Of a stretch of 64,000 nucleotides of DNA, positions 12,801-23,242 are shown one piece after another (the stretch's first letter is position 1; each line of letters begins with the position of its first letter). The translations under genes were made by a program, and so were the position numbers. The notes beneath the pieces are model-generated. The model saw only the letters and a program-made list of their open reading frames with translations, did not search any database and was not told the origin of the DNA. Origin of the DNA: Tanytarsus gracilentus (taxonomy: Eukaryota > Arthropoda > Insecta > Diptera > Chironomidae). Where the stretch lies: assembly GCA_038502055.1 (NCBI GenBank), contig JAXRKN010000045.1:5106501-5170500 (forward strand). The letters are read 5' to 3'.

Positions 12801-15800
12801 TTGTCTTCGCTGCAATTTGTTGTACATGAATACCGGTCTCGGATTCAAAACGAAAATACGCGATTGATGCAAACCCATCCGCGCCAGCGTCACTAAAGAG
12901 GTGTAACGACACGCTTGTAACTTTAGTCGAGTTGTAATTGTAATGCCTGGGGATGATTAATTTTGCAATTTGATCGATTTCACTAAGCCACTGAATCCAC
13001 ATCGAGAAAACTTCGTCTGAGACTTTCTCACTAAAATCAATTTGTTGGATCCATGTCTTCTGCATTATCATACGGCCTCGTACTACCAGATGGCTTATAA
13101 GTCCGAGTGGATCATAAATTCTCATTACAAATGACAGAATTTCTCGTTTTGTCGGCACGTAATCTTCGAGCTGCGTTTTTGTTTTCAGTGTGAAGTTTGC
13201 AGTTTGCTTGAAAATGAAAGCATCTTGTACTGGAGCCCAACAAATTCCAAGCACTTTATATTTGTCAATCGTTTCGTCTTTTGCTAAGTCTATAGCGAAG
13301 TTTTCGTTTACTCTCTCGAGTGGCAATCGACTGAGAATTTCGGGAGAGTTCGACCGGAAATCGACTAACTTCCAGCTTATTTTATCATTCATATCTATTG
13401 ATTCGTTTGCTGCGGCTACAGCAGTATCTACGTCGTCTTCGGAATTAAAGACGTCATCCATGTACGTAGAATCGTGAGCGATTCGTGATGCCATCGCATA
13501 TTCATTTTTGCTTCGATTTGCGTGATCGATTCGCACTGAGTTGGCTTTTGACGGTGAGTCAGTTGGTCCAAATAACATCGCCTGATGTATGAGGATCTCT
13601 GGTTCGGTTTCTGTGTCACACCATCGCCACAACATCCGTTGACAGTTCTGATCTTCAGGTAAAATCATCACCTGATGATACATTTTTTCTACGTCAGCAA
13701 CAGTAGCGTATTTTCTCTCTCGAAAATGAAATAATGCTTGAGATAATGGAACAAGATTATCAGGTCCTTTCAATAGCGCTAAATTGAGTGATTGACCCTT
13801 AAATTTGCATGCTGGATCCACAACCCACCGAGGCTTCGGAGGACTTTTGTTTTTGTTAAACGTAACAAATCCCGGCACGTAATTGATTCGTTTGTGTGGC
13901 ACTTTCGGGTTCAAATCAGCGTCAGTTGCCTTTCGAGCATAGCCACGGTCTAGCAGCATTTTTATGTGCTCGTTTGCCCAATCTACCATGCCAAGTTTCT
14001 TCAGGCGCAACTCTTGCGAGATCAGTCTTGACTCTGCGAGTGCATAGTTGTCTGGCAATTGAACATCGTCATCCGTCCAATACATACCTACATGGTAGCG
14101 TTTGTTTGCAATTTTCATTTGTTTGTTACACAGTTCAAGTGCTCGCTTGTCATCCGGTGTTAAGTAATCACCACTCAGCTGTTTTAGCATAACAATGTCC
14201 TCATCGATGAACTTTCTGATGATGAGGTGAAGTTCTTCGTTTGTCAAATCCTCCTTGTCGTTGTCACGAGCCAAACAGGATTGAAGAACTACACTCTTAT
14301 CGTTTCTTGGTCTAATTGAACCACTTACTGTCCATCCAAGCGACGTCAACTCTGCCACGACTGGGCAATCAAGAGTTCTGACCACTTTTTCAGGCGTCAT
14401 CAGGTGCTTTTGTTGCAGTCCAATTAGCATTTGTGGAATTTGCGACTCAAATGAGTGTAATGGGACTTTCCTTAAGAATTGGAAACGCTTCTTAAGTGCC
14501 TTTGAGTCCTGCCCCTGTCTAGGGAGACTAAATCGTTTCATTGTGACTGCGTCTTGAACATTGAATTTAATATCAGGCTTGTCTACATTCGCAATTTTGC
14601 AATCAAAAATTCTGCTCGCCTTGTCGACTGACGAGACACCTGCAGCGCACCAACCTACATCCAAATGGTATGGTTCACTGGGAAGTTGCAATAGCTCAAA
14701 ACACTCCTGGTTCATTATGGTAGTGTCACTGCCTCCATCGAGGAAGGCAAGGATTCGCACGGGTCGGTTCTCGCGATCGTAGACGAAAATCGGTAATACT
14801 TGGAAAGCAGTAAAACCGGTAGTCTGATGAATATGACCAACATGTCCCTTGTGTGGGTGTAGCACAGTCGAGTGCCCCTTGGGATCTGAGCAATTGGCCA
14901 CTTTGCATTGGAGATTTGTCAGCGGACAGTCTTTGGCAGCGTGATCTATCGAATTCACGCATCGGTGACAGATCTTACGGTCATTGACAAACTTAATTTT
15001 TTCCGCGTATGGTAGCAACCAGAAAGATGAGCACTGGTACAATTTGCCACGCTCACATTCGTCATAAGCACACACTTGCTTGGCATGAACGCCTGGGTGT
15101 CCACCCTTCGGTTTGCGTCCTTTTTGGGAGTTCGATGAACTTCCAGCAACATGATTCATCGTCCTAGCCTTATCATATCGACTGAATGATTTCTTGGACG
15201 TCACTTGGGGATTAGCTGAACCTTCGTGACCTATCGGTAAATCTTCCACGCTATCTCGTAGGAAAATATAGAACTCATGCCATGTGCCCACATAGCGAGT
15301 GCCATCATCGTGCACGCCTGTGCGAATCAGTTTGTTCCAATCTGCTTGCAACTCATTCGGAAGTTTTGACTCAACTTCTCCGTTTACACGTCCCGTCAGA
15401 TGTTGTTGTATCCTGACTAGGTTACACACGTGTACATAACTTTCAACAGCCGTTAACAAGTTCTCCAAAGGCTTACGAACTTTTCTACGGACGGCTTCTA
15501 AGGCGGTGATCTCTTTGAGTGCGGTAGAGACTGCCTCGTTCGGGTGATAATACTTCCGTCTCAAAGTTTCCATTACGTGCTCAGGGTTGGCTTCGGGAGC
15601 ATTTAAAGCGAGCTTCACGTATGCTTTCGCGTCCCCGTCCAGGGCTTTACGAAGCTTCTTAATCATTTCGAAATCAGTATATTCACCCGCATCCCAGGTG
15701 GTGTAGACATCCTCCTCGAATGCAATCCACTCTAGTCGGTCACCCTTGAATTTGTTTAAATCGTCTAAGTGCTGTCTAGCAAGCTTAAGACGGGTTAAGT

Positions 15801-16599
15801 CCTTTTCAGTTCGATTCGCGTGCGGGTCTAGAGAAGCGAATGCTTTGTCCTTTTCACGACGTAAACGGACTCGTTCACGGGAAATCAAAGTTGCATTTGA
15901 ACATCCATCGGATGTAGCTGCATAAGTTGTCGCGTTGTTACCGAATGCAGAGACTTGCTGTGGTGCCACTTGAGGATCGGCAGTAGCGATACGTGACGTG
16001 GATTGAGTCACTTTCGGCGTTCCACAAATTTTAATCGACTGATCAAAATTGTGTAATAATTCGTCCACCCTAGCACGTTGCTCATTCAACCCGGCTAGGT
16101 TATCATTTTTCGTTTCATTTTCATTCGATACAAACGCCGTTTCATGCTTTGCTGACGTCATCACGTCTCTCAACCGCTGATTTTCATCTTCCAGCAGTTT
16201 CATTCGAGATAGTTGCTCATTTGTTTTTTCCATTGAGACTTTAAGCGCCTGTGAAAGTCTGTCAATTTGTGACTCATAACCTTCGCGCAATAATTCAGTT
16301 GACAAACCCACACGCTGCGGATGCTGGGAGTCTTTCGTTTCATAATCTTCGGAAGATTTCGTTATCGAATCATCAATCGTGATTGGTGGCTCCGTGTTGC
16401 CACACTTTGGGTTGCAATACCACACTTTCATCGATGGATACATTGCGTTGAAATCAGACGATCGGCACGTCAGATGACAAATTTTTTCGCAATCGGGATT
16501 GCCGCATTGCAAAACTTTCGGGGTTGTATGCTTTCCCTTACAACGGAAACATTTTTTATGGACCTCATCCGCGGCGTCGACCGTAATAAATTGGACCAT
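9847..16599 (-). CDS. BEL/Pao Gag-Pol polyprotein (2250 aa) with extra C-terminal domain
   Basis: A single intact frame encodes all retrotransposon functions. Residues ~17-66 form a PHD-like Cys/His zinc finger. Next come a coiled segment and a DUF1759-type Gag, then a CCHC knuckle near 545 (C-x2-C-x4-H-x4-C). The protease motif is near 618 (FLDGGSD). RT spans roughly 880-1100 with YMDD near 1045 and is followed by RNase H. The integrase carries an HHCC zinc domain ending near 1590 and D, D, E residues near 1655, 1695 (YSDNGTNF) and 1738 (GGAWERL). A DUF5641-like domain follows (~1825-1910). BEL/Pao proteins normally end about there, but this one continues for ~335 residues without recognisable motifs or membrane segments. 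No frameshift or stop was seen. Shorter antisense frames here are shadows. Confidence 0.95.
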   Translation of the reverse strand: MVQFITVDAADEVHKKCFRCKGKHTTPKVLQCGNPDCEKICHLTCRSSDFNAMYPSMKVWYCNPKCGNTEPPITIDDSITKSSEDYETKDSQHPQRVGLSTELLREGYESQIDRLSQALKVSMEKTNEQLSRMKLLEDENQRLRDVMTSAKHETAFVSNENETKNDNLAGLNEQRARVDELLHNFDQSIKICGTPKVTQSTSRIATADPQVAPQQVSAFGNNATTYAATSDGCSNATLISRERVRLRREKDKAFASLDPHANRTEKDLTRLKLARQHLDDLNKFKGDRLEWIAFEEDVYTTWDAGEYTDFEMIKKLRKALDGDAKAYVKLALNAPEANPEHVMETLRRKYYHPNEAVSTALKEITALEAVRRKVRKPLENLLTAVESYVHVCNLVRIQQHLTGRVNGEVESKLPNELQADWNKLIRTGVHDDGTRYVGTWHEFYIFLRDSVEDLPIGHEGSANPQVTSKKSFSRYDKARTMNHVAGSSSNSQKGRKPKGGHPGVHAKQVCAYDECERGKLYQCSSFWLLPYAEKIKFVNDRKICHRCVNSIDHAAKDCPLTNLQCKVANCSDPKGHSTVLHPHKGHVGHIHQTTGFTAFQVLPIFVYDRENRPVRILAFLDGGSDTTIMNQECFELLQLPSEPYHLDVGWCAAGVSSVDKASRIFDCKIANVDKPDIKFNVQDAVTMKRFSLPRQGQDSKALKKRFQFLRKVPLHSFESQIPQMLIGLQQKHLMTPEKVVRTLDCPVVAELTSLGWTVSGSIRPRNDKSVVLQSCLARDNDKEDLTNEELHLIIRKFIDEDIVMLKQLSGDYLTPDDKRALELCNKQMKIANKRYHVGMYWTDDDVQLPDNYALAESRLISQELRLKKLGMVDWANEHIKMLLDRGYARKATDADLNPKVPHKRINYVPGFVTFNKNKSPPKPRWVVDPACKFKGQSLNLALLKGPDNLVPLSQALFHFRERKYATVADVEKMYHQVMILPEDQNCQRMLWRWCDTETEPEILIHQAMLFGPTDSPSKANSVRIDHANRSKNEYAMASRIAHDSTYMDDVFNSEDDVDTAVAAANESIDMNDKISWKLVDFRSNSPEILSRLPLERVNENFAIDLAKDETIDKYKVLGICWAPVQDAFIFKQTANFTLKTKTQLEDYVPTKREILSFVMRIYDPLGLISHLVVRGRMIMQKTWIQQIDFSEKVSDEVFSMWIQWLSEIDQIAKLIIPRHYNYNSTKVTSVSLHLFSDAGADGFASIAYFRFESETGIHVQQIAAKTKVSPIRYLSIAKKELSAAVASVKLAKVIIAQHKRMTISSTTYWSDSEITLKWIRNPTLKLVQFVAPRVTEIWDETEIHQWRFIPTNDNPADHGTKWKQAPIDYSDYGHRWFQGPQFLWEKEIVIPMDVGHPSVTKNNHRVLVIKPNEHEKYYAGIFEFVNSSIRADWNRYITAVAGMLRFIKNLKHTVENNRHEKIIDSIITPKERTMAMKRIILNVQQATWPNSFKSLSRGHFIKSKNANDLNALNPIIGEDGLLRSCTRLSHETAMPYDKRFPMILPGKHEVTDVIVRYYHRMNHHIGYESVIARLRETFWIVHVRQAVRRVVAQCQVCKEMRAKPYQTPQAPLPQVRVTSTTKSFENVGCDLFGPFTIFTRRSKSKRQVWCVIFCCLVTRAVYLRMIDSVSADEMMLAIQDIWTRRGPISNIYSDNGTNFVKCADIIRDETRSRLSREKGIQWHFNPPYSPQWGGAWERLIRDIKRGMKHAIGNIVVSEKVFLMVLFQIEEIMNSRPLTHIPTSPNDNEPLTPNLLIKLHPGYPLILDDSGDINSDQTIRKAQWYANQFRRRWAREYLPVIAKHPAKGSKKESIEIGDYVMYIDPVKHHAEWPKGVVVKVYRGRDGYARVADIKLPDGKIIERRSALRLAKLITGNSELFEKSHSHVINILFHAQAFRNGHTGIERHMAPLSVDMRSNVETEEEETFISLFNTRLRTKHNLNPNAKEFGNNSDELKSIIREKINSDELIMKSTPERAVELARKLLAAKYFNFDEIMGEIEGTLAMRVFLAKQTDPSDKQNKYTIKFRGFKRDTAIINLIVWLTSIGMRPTWIKIENINNKKIHVFVRNHDRAVNEDVLKMKEVMCDGNKIEVSSTGFGVDYFYERGYEHTIVDWTPNIFMRTRDIVISRVRDTPSKKKAMRGLCEDYVETINMIDAGYNFPEPWDSNLYDVTGRDSVFSRLGERQVTRNVGRDEKGKLRSVIVVKKHNTGL

Positions 16600-16798
16600 C
16601 TTGCACTTCGGTGATCAGCCGATACTCGATGGAACCCTGCAGGAAATTTATCCTCAAGCTCGGAGCTTAAGTCGGTGAGGTTATGTTTTTCGATTTCAAC
16701 TTTTTGCTAACTCACGACTGTGAGAGCACGTTTCACTTCTCTTTTCACTCTACTAAAGACTTTTAGTAGTTAATTCCCTTTAGATAAGATTTTATTTT
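16600..16798 (-). other. 5' leader of the BEL/Pao element
   Basis: These 199 bases lie between the 5' LTR and the polyprotein start codon. A primer-binding site would be expected directly after the LTR, but the sequence there (AAAATAAAATCTTATC in element sense) does not look like the complement of a tRNA 3' end, which would begin TGG. Either the LTR boundary differs slightly from my call or priming is atypical. Confidence 0.7.
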
Positions 16799-17225
16799 TA
16801 TTGCAGACTCGCAATAATGTTCATTTAAATAATTCAAATTTTCATTTATCAATCGACTGATTGAATATTTTTCTAATATTTTATTTTCAATGTGTTCGTA
16901 GAAATTCGAGTTTAATTGCGTTTAAATGCGGGTTTCAAGTGCGATAAAATCTTCTAAAGATTTTACAAATTATCAGTTACATTTCATTTTAGCTAACATT
17001 AGTTTTCTTACACTTTTCTAATCGGGTTTTATCAAACTTTTACCAGTTCATAAAAACACGTCTTATCTCGGTGAAATCTCTCATGAAAAGAACGAAATAA
17101 AGTTTTAGAAAGAGAAGGGAGATACAAGTGTCGATGCTATGCTCGACAGAGCGAATTCGAGAATGAAATTATATTTTACGTTAAAATCACAAAAGCAGGG
17201 AGCTAACTAATTCGACTCAATAACA
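16799..17225 (-). repeat. 5' LTR of the BEL/Pao element
   Basis: The 427-bp left end of the element in its own orientation and nearly identical to 9411-9836. It should contain the promoter and polyadenylation signals of the element, although I could not assign these with confidence. The outer edge abuts the right target duplication ATTACC at 17226-17231. Confidence 0.95.
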
Positions 17226-17231
17226 ATTACC

Positions 17232-20200
17232 CGAGACGACGGAAATTTTTTATCTCATTGAGTAAAAAGTTTCTTCATACGCTCAAAAAATATTTTTTAA
17301 AGTGATGCAGGCCAAGTGGCAAGGTCGCGACACGATGCTACAGAGATCTCATCATGTTCTACAAATTTCAATGTGCTTGTAATCAAATTACACTCGGGAG
17401 ATCTTTCGTCGCCGTCATTCTTCCCGCTCATCACCTTTCTTTGTAGTTGCGTCAGTATTTTTAGCTCAAAAAATGTGTGAAGTTCTTATTAGTTCATGGT
17501 CGCGGCTACTTTAACACTTTCTGCTTACTCATTTATTCAATATTCCGCTTCAGTAGTTAATTTTCCTTCCATGACGTCCACAACAGCCGTCATCGTCACT
17601 TTGAACCTTAATCGCCTTAAAACAAATATTTTCTTAGGAATTTAAAGCGTGCACCGCCTTTGTGTGGTTTAATCATTACTGCACTTCTCGAGTGTAATTA
17701 ATGGAAGACTTTCTCTAGCATTCCCTCGATGCCACTTTACCCATATTATCATCACATGTTATGACGACGTGGTGTTAACAGCTTGATGTGATTTTTCTCT
17801 GTTATTAACTTCAGATCTAGTGCGAAAGGGCTGTGGTTACGAGTGTGTGAGGTAAAATTATTACAAGGGATGGAACTTTAAAAATTTAAGAATTCATCTA
17901 AAATTTTTTATTGAAATCTTAATAGAGCTTTGACCTCATAATTACAAAAATTAACAAATAATTTGAAAATAAAATAAAAGAAAAAAAATTAGGAAAAGAA
18001 CAAAAATTCCAACCCTTGCACGCAAGTAAAGAAATAATTTCTTTCTCTTTCAAAAAATGACGCTGATATGTGGATGTGCATTAAGTGGTTTTTCATGCCG
18101 CATATATTTTTTTTTCGGCAGCACAACAGCCGAAAGTCAAACAATAAGACATGAAAAAAATATTTTTCTCTTTTCCACATAATTATTTTACAAACGGCAA
18201 TGACGTCAAAATATACGAGAGAGTAAGATGTGAATGTGAAGATGTTTTTTAATGTTTCATGTATTCGACGAAACTGTTGTCGAAAAATTGCGCGTTTCCT
18301 ACTCAAAACAATTTTTTTTTTGTGTATTTCCATGTGGAGCCGCTGCTGTCGGTTGAAAAACCGGTTTAGTTCGCTCTCACTTAATTGGCATTCGTTTGTG
18401 TTACTGTTCAGCCAAAAACCATGTGTATTTGCCACAAATATTTTACTTTTTTACTCTCCATCATTTGTCAACTCGAATCTCTCGCATGGGTTTTAAAATT
18501 CCCATCGCACATGAAACTTTCAACCCTTTCCGCACTTTGTCAGGAAATAGTCGGCGGTTGCCATCATATTCTGCGGTCATTAAAAAAATATTCGGAAGTT
18601 TCACCTTCCGTATCATCAACGTATACACACTCGAGTGTTGTTTCAACTCTAATGAGTCACATTCTGTTCATGAATGAAGAAGAAAAATGTTCTCGAGTGC
18701 ATAAAAAGTGAGAAAAATAATTAAAATTCAGGGTTTGTAGAAGTGTGAAATTTAATTCTAGGAATGAACTTTTTTGGGTTCTGAAATCAACACTTTAAAA
18801 AAATATATATTTTTAACCCTTGCCTTGTAAACTAAACTCCATAATTTGTGTGCGAGTAAAAAATTTCTCTTTAATGAAATTTTGTTGTTTTTCATGCAAT
18901 TTACTCAGAAAGTATTTTTTATGTGTGCATGTTCGGAATAATCCCGAATAACTTTTTATGACCGCCGTCGCCAATTAGAATTTATTTATAATGCAAAAAG
19001 CGTAAAAGCAAAAGAGAATAACTTTTTTTTGAGCCAGAAAAGTTTTTCGATTTTTTTTCGGAAGGCGAAGAAAATTTTACTTTAAATTTGTCTGTATATT
19101 TTGAGGAGATAAAATTATGAATTAAATAACGAAAATAAAGGTGGATTTTTGGCAAGGGGTGGACACTTAAAAATGTATTTTTAAATATAATATGAGTTGT
19201 GTCCAACCCCTGAAATTCATAGGTAAAGAAAGCAAATTAAATTGGAATTTTTAATAAAGGGTGAACACTCGAAATAATTTAAATAAAAATAAAAATTTGG
19301 GTCCACTCCTTGTAATTCATGAGTTAATAACTTTTTCTTAAGTAATTAAATGTAAAACTAGCATCCACTCCTCGTTAATTCGTGACAGTGCTTGTTTATG
19401 CTAATAAGGAAAATTTTTGACACCGAAAACTTTGCCGTTTGGTGCTTTCCACAAAGTCACTCTGAGTTGTTTATGAAATTCAACATCAAGTCACTTTATG
19501 CTGATTGAAACTTTTCTATTCGCAAGTACACACATTAAGATAAGAAAACCTCGTGACTTCTATGCAAATTTTGACTTTTTACAGTCTCTGTGAGCATTTT
19601 TTTGAAGAAGGTTTAAAAGTTTTTCTTCTTTTTTCAACACGTAAAACTTTCCTCTCAGAACTCGATCATAAAGTTTGATTTCGACTTTTTTTTATTGATA
19701 CATAAGTCGAGCGAATTTCAATTCAATTTACAATGAAAAGTTGTTCCTTGGAAATTGGGTTTAGGTGAAAATTGACTTTTTTGAGAAATGAAATTTGTGT
19801 GGGGAAAATTGGAAAGTTTTGGGACCAAAAATTTTCTAAGAAATTTCTTAAATAATTTTTTCTCGCAAAAGTCTTTAAGTTGACCCAATTTATAAAAATG
19901 CACTCAACCACCTTTTAAGCTAGAATGATTCTACTTCATAAATTTTCTGCTGACTGCTTCTGACATGTCTTTACAGCTAACTTTGAATAAATAAAAGTTC
20001 ACTAAGCTCAATTCGATTTAGCACACGTCTTTTATTTAACACAATGACTCATTTGCATTAATCGAGTTTGCAATTTACAACCCAACGAATTGTGAATATT
20101 GCACGAGAGAACTTTTTTCCACCTCTCGCATGTAAATTTTTCACACGAAAAGAGAAAATAATTAAAAAATATTTTTAATCCGTTTGTTGTCAGTTGCAGA

Positions 20201-23137
20201 GAAAAATGAAAGAATGACACAGTTGGAAAAAAATTGTTTTGGTAAATTATTAAATTTAATTACTTTGAGCTAGTTGATACCGACACAGAGATGCCGGGAG
20301 GAGAGTCAGAGCTTCTATTGAAGCAATTAACATTAAATTATACACTCTTCAATGATATTTTCGCACATTTATGAAACAAGCAATTTATATGCGGCATTTA
20401 ATGTGTGTTGGTGTAAATTACTCACGCCGGCATCATCAACAACTACCGAGTTAGCGTTGCGAGGATATCAATCATTAATTATTATTATGAGGTGGAGCAC
20501 AAACTAGATTCCGAAGCGATGATTCATGGTCCATGAATAATTGTTGTGTTTTTGAGTAGCTTGATTGTGGTTATGTCATTGAGAAATGTTCTAGATCTTT
20601 AATTTTTTAGAATTTTTTGTCTTTTTTACTTTTCAAAAGTTTTTTCAATTTTTTCTCTCAAACTTAATCGAAACTCAGACGAAAAAAATCATCACGATCA
20701 TCCCTTAAAAATCGATACTTTATTGTTAAACTTTACTCTAATGCTTGCTATGATGGCTTCGATGATATGAAAAAAAAACTTTTTCAATTGAAAGCATGAA
20801 AATAAATTATTTGCATGAAATTGAAATTCATCATCATCTGATACAGCAAGTTGGGATACACAGAAAAGTTATAATGTTGATAACTCATCACTTTTAAACT
20901 TATGTTTCATATTGAAAAGTTGTGATCATCATTATTATGATTATATAGAGTAAATCGAGTTAGGTTAAAAGTTTCATGTGAAAATTTTTAGATCAAAAAA
21001 AATGAGGAAAATATTTAAAGTGAATTTCAAAATATTCATCGCACGATTTTTATCTCATTTTTTTAATTCAGAAATTTTATGAAAAATCACCAAAATGTGA
21101 AATACATTTTTTTAAATTGCTGACTGTGTTATTTAAATGTGTTTAAATTTTAATTTAAAATTATTTTAATTCCCTTTGACCAAGTTACTAAATAAATAAA
21201 TCGTTCATTGTGAAAAAAATTTAAAATATTTATCTTAAAATTAATGTCAAAATTATTTAATTTAATTTATTAAATTCTCAGGAAACTCATTTCTCTTTTT
21301 CTATACCTTTCAACTCATTACTTAATTTTCACTCGAAAGGCAACGGAACAGAAAATTCTCAATCGTGTCATAACGAATTACAAATTCGTTGTAACGAGAA
21401 AGAAACAGTTTTATTCTAGCGTGTGAACTGATTGAGAACAAATTTACGTTTACAAACAAAATGATGTTTGAATATTAAACAAAAATGTTGATCGCAAATA
21501 TTTTTCTGCAAAGCAAAAAGTTTTAAAATTTTTTAAAGCAAATTTTTTAAAAATATGTTAACCCATCAATACTTCAAAAAGAAATTTCCCAGAAAAATTA
21601 GATTTTCAATTACGAAATTTCTAAATCTTTAATGAGTTCTGAAAATTTTTTCATCACAATTTTGATCTCATTCACAAAATTTCAATTATTTTTTGCTATA
21701 ATTTTTCCCCACACTAATTAAAATCTCATAAATTAATCCTCTTCATTATTAATTAACAACCTTTCCACCGATGGGAACCATAAGTTGAGTAACAGTTTAA
21801 TCGGCTTACATTATTTTTCATTGCTCAATAATTGACATGAAGTTCAGCGACAAAAAATGTTAAACATATTTTTTTGGCCTGTAATAATATTTTTTTATAG
21901 CATGAACATTCGATCAATAAAAAGTCTCTATCAAGAAAAACGTTAGCGAAAAAGGGCGATTAAGCTCCTCAAGTTGGAAAATTGCCAATGTGTACGACGT
22001 TGGTGCTTTTATGGAAAAAGGGTTGTAAACTTTTTTAAAATTATTTAAATTAATTTTCTATCTTTTTTATTAAAAAAAGCTTTTGATGTTCAACCCTCGC
22101 TTTAGAATTTAGATTAACCTCTATGGTGTTCTCTATTGCTCAAAATTATTATGGTTTTAGGTTAATTTTTTCCATTCCACCTAATTTTGCACACAACACA
22201 AAATGTTCAAAGAAGAAGGCGAGGAAAAATTGATTTCCATTAGCCAAAATCGAGGCTAATTCATTTTGGGAAAATTTTGAATAAAATTAGAGAGAAATGT
22301 GTCATTTGAAATAAATTGAATTTTTTTGCACATATCGCTCGAAATCCCAAGTTCAATGTCGTTGTTGCAATAAATTTATTTTTTTCTCTTGGACTTTTTT
22401 CAACAAACATTTTCATATTCTTGGCTACGATTTTTATTTTAGAAGAAAATGTGAAAAAAATCGTGGACATTCAAAGAAACTCACGAAAAATTTTTAAGGC
22501 TGGAAACCAGCAAAGTTTAAAATTTGTACGTTAAAATTTAAAAAAATATTTTTTAATTTTTTAACCTAAATTAATTTAATTTTTTGTTTTGATTGATTTT
22601 CTAAGAAATATTTTTTTAGGCTTTTCCATACTTTTTCATTTTAATTCACTTTGCTCCCACTCGCATTTCCACTTTCGATCTTTTCATAATTTTCTCATTT
22701 GTATCTCGAGTTGCTTTGGCTTGAAGCCACCAACATTGAATTACTCTTAAACGACCTTTCTCGTATTCTTATTCTGTACTTCTTCTTCCACTCATTAAGT
22801 GTCTTAAGTACTTCCTGCGTCTGAAGTTGTCTGAGTTTCTAGACTTTAACACTTTTCGGATCTCAGGTAGTTTTTTCCCAAAAAATTAAAGATAATTAAT
22901 TTTCTCTTCTCTAATTAACCAATGAATACTGCAGTGTCCTTCCTAGCACGTAGAAAATGCACTTTTCGTCATGTTACACAACACTTTTTTCATCACTCCA
23001 CTATTGCGATTATGTAACCGTTTTTTTAGTTTTTCATGTGAAGCCAAATAAAAAAAATATTCTTTATGACTTTTGCCCAAAATTAAAAAAAACTATCGAA
23101 CTTTTTTGAAGTCTTAGAAGTTTAGTCGGGAGCTCAC
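17232..23137. other. Gene-poor AT-rich region with degraded palindromic repeats
   Basis: No gene could be supported. A 148-codon open frame at 17989-18435 (minus) overlaps several open frames on the other strand, has no recognisable domain and is considered chance. Imperfect inverted repeats with GGGATG/GGGGTGG-type ends occur at 17864-18018 and 19153-19212, and a related decayed cluster continues to about 19380. If the signal-peptide exon at 23138-23242 has its next exon further left, this is its first intron. Confidence 0.55.
19153..19212. repeat. 60-bp imperfect palindrome (CAAGGGGTGG family)
   Basis: The arms CAAGGGGTGGACAC (19153-19166) and GTGTCCAACCCCTG (19199-19212) are nearly complementary. 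The right arm and its flank (CCTGAAATTCAT) recur in decayed form about 100 bases later (GTCCACTCCTTGTAATTCAT, 19301-19320) and again near 19361, so this is a small cluster of related degenerate units. Confidence 0.55.
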
Positions 23138-23242
23138 CTGAGACAAATCGGAGTCATCTTGAATGCGTTTGAGTAAAGTTTGCGAACAAATTTCGCCGAT
23201 CGATATGAAGAGCACTAACAGGGTAGCGGTGAATAGCTTCAT
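23138..23242 (-). CDS. First coding exon (signal peptide) of an unidentified secreted protein
   Basis: An ATG at 23242 opens 35 codons and ends at a good splice donor (CAG/GTGAGC, intron starting at 23137). The peptide begins MKLFTATLLVLFISIGEICS and continues QTLLKRIQDDSDLSQ. This is a textbook signal peptide: lysine at position 2, a hydrophobic core of ~14 residues, then small residues near a likely cleavage after Ser20 or Cys19. The exon ends in phase 0. It is more GC-rich than its surroundings, as real exons here are. No convincing next exon was found within several kb, so the first intron is long; the BEL/Pao element lies downstream in the same transcriptional sense and could be within it. 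I do not recognise the protein. A small secreted protein or neuropeptide precursor would fit, but that is only inference. Confidence 0.6.

Larger units (their letters stand above)
9411..17225 (-). mobile_element. Full-length BEL/Pao LTR retrotransposon
   Basis: A complete 7.8-kb element read on the minus strand. It has two LTRs (9411-9836 and 16799-17225) that differ by one substitution and one single-base indel, one uninterrupted Gag-Pol frame, and a flanking 6-bp direct repeat ATTACC (9405-9410 and 17226-17231; GGTAAT in element sense). In element orientation the LTR starts TGTTATTG and ends GCAATA. The order Gag, protease, RT, RNase H, integrase, with a DUF1759-type Gag and a DUF5641-type end to the integrase, is the BEL/Pao arrangement. 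No obvious tRNA primer-binding site follows the 5' LTR, and the purine tract before the 3' LTR (GGGGACG) is short. LTR identity of about 99.5% and the intact frame indicate a young, possibly active copy. Confidence 0.96.

Noticed and set aside
9857..16614. Antisense frames inside the retrotransposon (for example 10304-10828 and 12023-12349, plus)
   Set aside because: They are shadows of the 2250-codon polyprotein frame.
17989..18435. 148-codon minus-strand frame
   Set aside because: It is F/R/K/H-rich without a domain, overlaps plus-strand open frames of similar size, and its end coincides with a degenerate palindrome arm. Chance open frames of this size are expected in the window.
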